Shown here one piece after another: positions 49,835 through 64,000 of a DNA stretch of 64,000 nt. Source of the DNA: Amorphochlora amoebiformis (Eukaryota > Cercozoa > Chlorarachniophyceae); NCBI GenBank assembly GCA_054601695.1, contig BAAHQB010000147.1:248001-312000 (forward strand). The letters are read 5' to 3'. The position numbers were made by a program, and so were the translations under genes. Each line of letters opens with the position of its first letter. Position 1 is the stretch's first letter. The notes beneath the pieces are model-generated. The model saw nothing but the letters and a program-made list of their open reading frames with translations, ran no database searches and was not told the DNA's origin.

Positions 49835-50389
49835 CTATCTCTCTCCTCCCCCAGTGGGTTTGGGAGTGTTTTCTGTGACGTTGGTAGATGCAGTGGGGGC
49901 GGTGGCAGGGAGCACGGCGCCCGAATCTACATTGGAGTTCTTGACCGTAAAGCGGCCGACCTTCTTGACAGAATCCTCAGTCGATGTTGACGTCGTCTTG
50001 TCGCCTTTGATGGTAAATCGACCCCTCTTACTTTCACTCACAGATTCACCCTTGACCGTGAACCTGCCTACTTTACGTTCGGTCACGTTGGTATCTACAC
50101 TGCTTGCTTGCTCCACAAGCCCGTCGCTGCCTACTCCTCCGCTGTCGGGGGCAGATCCTGCATCCTCCGACTTGTTCGTGTCGCTTGTTTTGTTCTGTTC
50201 TTTCTTCAGCCGGTCGCGCATCTTGCGGAATTTGGCCATCTCCTCGGATCCCTCTGGCAGCACGAAGCTGGGTACTTTGTAAGGCGTGGGACCTGTAAGA
50301 GTATGCGAATGTTACATCTGATTTTGAGGTGACTTAACGAGTTTGACTTAAAAATTAATAATTATTACTATGAAATTATTATCATTATA

Positions 50390-50447
<58 letters not shown>

Positions 50448-52033
50448 ATTATACATTTAATTACCTTGAGAGCCCGAAGGCTTCTTTTCCTCCTCCGTGA
50501 ACTTCTTGGGCGGATTCTTCTTGGCGCGTTCCTCGAGCACATGCTTTATGAGATTCTCGTAGAGGTAATTCTTATCTTGCTTTTCGCGGAAGAACCCGTG
50601 GGTGAGCATCCGCTTAGCGTCGGGGCGCGAGGCAGGGTTCTTCTCTAGGCATTTTGCTATCATCCGGTGGAAAACTTTGGGAAACTTGGGGTTATTGTAG
50701 TCAGAATAGAGCATGCAGGTAGGAGGTGGATTGCGTAGCGTAAGGACAAGGACTTTCATGGCCTTTTCATGTGCGTAGGGTGCGTGTCCGTACGCGAGTT
50801 CCATGGCGGTAATGCCGAAGGACCAAATGTCGGCTTTCGTGTTGTAGCCGCTGCGTTGTTCCATAACTTCGGGAGCCATCCAGCAGGGGGTGCCGACGAA
50901 GGTCTTTCGCAGGTCGTCGCGTGAGCCGTGCTCAATAGTGTTGGCCGACACGCCAAAGTCAGCCAATTTCACCTCCCCATTCCCCGACAGCAAAATGTTG
51001 CCCGCCTTGACGTCGCGATGTATCCGGCCGTCCTTGTGGAAGTAAGCGAGCGCCTTGAGCACCTTATGTAAAATGGTGGCGATGATCTTGGGGTCCTTGA
51101 TTCCGTTAGGGTAAAACTCGCGCAGCACGGACGAACACGACCCCACTGCAAGCAGGGGCATCACGATCCACAGCTCCTGGGCCGCGTCGAGCTCGTTCAC
51201 AAACGCGCTGTACACCCGAACCACGTTCTCGTGGTTCATCGACCTCATCGTGGCCAGCTCTTGACGGATATCGTCCCAATTGGTATGTTCCGACTCCAGA
51301 CATTTAACCGCCACCATTTCCTGATACCGGATGTTAATTTACATAAAGAACATGCTCCCTTTCCTCTCTCATAATATACAGATCAAGAGTCTGTTTTAAT
51401 TAGACAAAGATACCTTGAGAGAGGCAGATGTACACGTGCAACGGGAAAATGTTGGGGAATGTATGTGTGTTTACAAAAAACATCCCGGGATTTATCCAAT
51501 AATATGTGCAAAACTCAATTGCCCACATGCTCACACAGTCTTCCACTCGCAAGTTATAACATGAAAGCCTTAAAAGCAAAAATCAAAAAACAGAGCAAGC
51601 AAACACCTCGGTCTCGACGCGAACGGCCTTGATGGTTTGGATAACCATATCCGCACGCTCTAACCTCCGTTTGAGCTCCTCCTTTGAGACTTCTGCTGAA
51701 GGTTTCTCATAAAGAAGTGCGCACACCGCTTGACGAGTCATTTCTAGCAACTTGATGGGACTCGTCTTGTACCCTGCCGCCACCAGTTTGTTTTTTTCCT
51801 CCGTGCTAAGACCTTGTTTCTCTCCTACATCCTCGAACTTTAGCCAAGATATGGAGCACACCTTTGCCTTATAAACTTTCGCAAAGGCTCCACTGCCAAT
51901 CTCCTCGCACCGGACGAACCCCAAGGCCCCCGCCGGATACTTTGGAACAGCCTTGGACTCTCTGAAAGACTTCCTGAGAGACATCCACCAGCTTTCGCCC
52001 CCCCGATATTTGGCTCGAACCGCCAAAATCAAC
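49835..52033 (-). CDS. Ste20/GCK-VI (SPAK/OSR1-like) protein kinase with RFxV/I motifs
   Basis: Ser/Thr kinase of the family that in animals acts below WNK kinases on ion transporters. Exons: 51607-52033 (or 51862-52033 plus 51607-51627), 50465-51320, 49835-50292; phases match and the last exon ends at TAG. Visible motifs in order: GSGAFAKVYKAK glycine loop, VAVK lysine (51,303-51,305), HRDVKAGNILL, ADFGVSAN, RKTFVGTPCWMAPEVMEQ activation loop with the Thr equivalent to the WNK target, and SFGITAMELAYGHAPY then MKVLVLTLRNPPPT, typical of SPAK/OSR1. The ~150-residue tail holds RFTVKG, RFTIKG and RFTVKN. I see no CCT (PF2) domain after it. A 78-codon stretch (51,628-51,861) between the glycine loop and VAVK is either a coding insert or an in-frame intron. 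The true N-terminus lies upstream of 52,033 and is not found. Divergent from FIP1. Confidence 0.92.
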
Positions 52034-61693
<9,660 letters not shown>

Positions 61694-62229
61694 TGTTTTT
61701 CCCAAATAATTGAATTAGGGAGTATCATCTATAGATCTAGTAGATCCTTGAGATCTTAGCACTGATCATGATCACGGCACTCAATTTTCACTTATAAGTA
61801 TACCTATATATATCAGTCTAAAAATTGCACTGAGTTACAATTGTTAAATGATTCGGTCGTATGAGCAACTAGCTATGCAGCTGGACTAGTAGAGACTAGT
61901 AGATGGAGTGCAAATTAATTGTGACCTAAACTAATATACCGTGTCTAGACAGTAACAAGAGTAATTCTAGGCACAAGTAAACATGTTTTTAAGAAGCTAG
62001 TTATACTCAATCTATTTATTTTTATCATTGAATTTACCGAAAACTAGAAAAGAACAATTTTGGCACAGCGAAACGCGCGTCTCAGTTTCTGGAGTATTAA
62101 CTACTTATTCATTAGTACTACTGTACTAGGACTCTTGACTAGATCTTATTTAGCCTAGTTAGTTGAGGTCGTCGAAAGATGTGCACATGTAAGTACGATC
62201 TAGACCTAGAGAACAGAAGTATATGTATG

Positions 62230-62325
<96 letters not shown>

Positions 62326-62327
62326 TA
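61694..62327. other. CTAG-rich spacer and (TA)n
   Basis: Downstream of FIP1. CTAG-dense complex sequence to about 62,220, then (TA)n. No gene is visible. Confidence 0.5.
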
Positions 62328-63470
<1,143 letters not shown>

Positions 63471-63489
63471 AGTCCACATGCATAATCGG

Positions 63490-63744
63490 GCATAGGTCCA
63501 GCACCCCCTCAATCTTGTTGCAGGTGTTGAGAATGTTCTCAAGTGACTCCTTCAACTCTTCAACCAGCTCCGACTTCAACTCCCATCCGTTCTGCGAGAA
63601 GTATGGCGCCACTTGAACTGCGTCCAAGCCTGCGCGGATGTTGTTGACAAGGATGTTGGCCTCGGCTGCCTCTTTGTATACTTGATCGAGGTGGTCAATG
63701 GCTCTGTCGAACGACACTTTCCGCTTGTTCTCGACGCCATTTGC
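63490..63744 (-). CDS. Exon of an unknown helical protein
   Basis: After the acceptor TGTTTAG at 63,745 the minus strand reads [20 protein letters not shown], continues through [20 protein letters not shown] and ends around [16 protein letters not shown] before running into (TA)n. Two donor positions are possible (after GAGGGG, or at CAT|GTGGAC), so the lower border is approximate. The sequence is predominantly helical with no signal peptide. No family is recognised with confidence. The gene continues in both directions and upstream exons lie beyond the window. Confidence 0.6.
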
Positions 63745-64000
63745 CTAAACACAGTGATGTTTCAAATTGCTCTCAGTGGCCGTGAGTAGAGTGGGCTTTA
63801 AGGTGGAACCGTGATGCTTGTGGATGTGTGGTATTGGTTTGCATAGTATAGTCTAGATCTGTTTTGCATTTCGGCATTCATTGACAGAATGGTATTTCTC
63901 TGTCCAAACTTTTCACCTTGACTTAAGCGTAACAATGTTACACACTAAATATATACATATATATATATATATATAAATATATACATATATATATATATAT
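63745..64000. other. Window end, intron-like
   Basis: Complex sequence, then (TA)n at the window edge, probably intron of the minus-strand gene at 63,490-63,744. Nothing else can be supported. Confidence 0.4.

Overview
This is a eukaryotic nuclear window. It has no operons or ribosome-binding sites. Genes are split into short exons with GT-AG introns, and introns and spacers are swollen by (TA)n, (TG)n/(CA)n and (ACAT)n arrays. Telomere-type TTAGGG/CCCTAA repeats occur inside it. Conserved proteins (a SPAK/OSR1-class Ste20 kinase and the polyadenylation factor FIP1) show a standard eukaryote. TTAGGG repeats and gene content would suit a repeat-rich unicellular relative of animals or a similar protist, but I cannot place the species. 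Most long open frames here are (YI)n, (CV)n or (TH)n translations of microsatellites and are not genes.

Left half (1 to 29,314): a large imperfect palindrome. The left arm (1-9,118, running off the window) is repeated in reverse at 13,574-29,314. Each arm carries, from outside inward, one copy of a spliced gene of unknown function, a ~0.85-kb tandem repeat array, and a ~1-kb telomere-associated element. Between the arms lie a TTAGGG array (9,120-9,860), a third copy of that element (9,871-10,733), a CCCTAA array (10,734-11,311) and a 2.3-kb spacer. The arrays face each other head-to-head, as expected for two joined chromosome ends, whether real or created in assembly.

The palindrome gene can be rebuilt because splice sites and reading frame agree in both copies. 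Every exon I assign begins and ends in phase 0. The right copy (minus strand) has about nine exons that the left copy lacks, including three tandem two-exon modules. The left copy appears to have lost about 6.5 kb and joined an intron to the repetitive exon.

Right half (29.3-64 kb): ordinary genes with very short exons. In order: a multi-exon minus-strand stretch from 38.4 to 32.1 kb ending in a PDZ-like protein; a minus-strand gene with a discoidin-like beta-sandwich (45.0-41.2 kb); a plus-strand unknown gene (46.1-49.1 kb); the SPAK/OSR1-like kinase (minus, 52.0-49.8 kb); FIP1 with an N-terminal SAP domain (plus, 53.8-61.7 kb), divergent from the kinase; and the 3' part of an unknown minus-strand gene at 63.5-63.7 kb. 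A family of short elements with inverted ends TTGTTArYGCAG sits inside TA microsatellites at several places. Intergenic islands are rich in CTAG.
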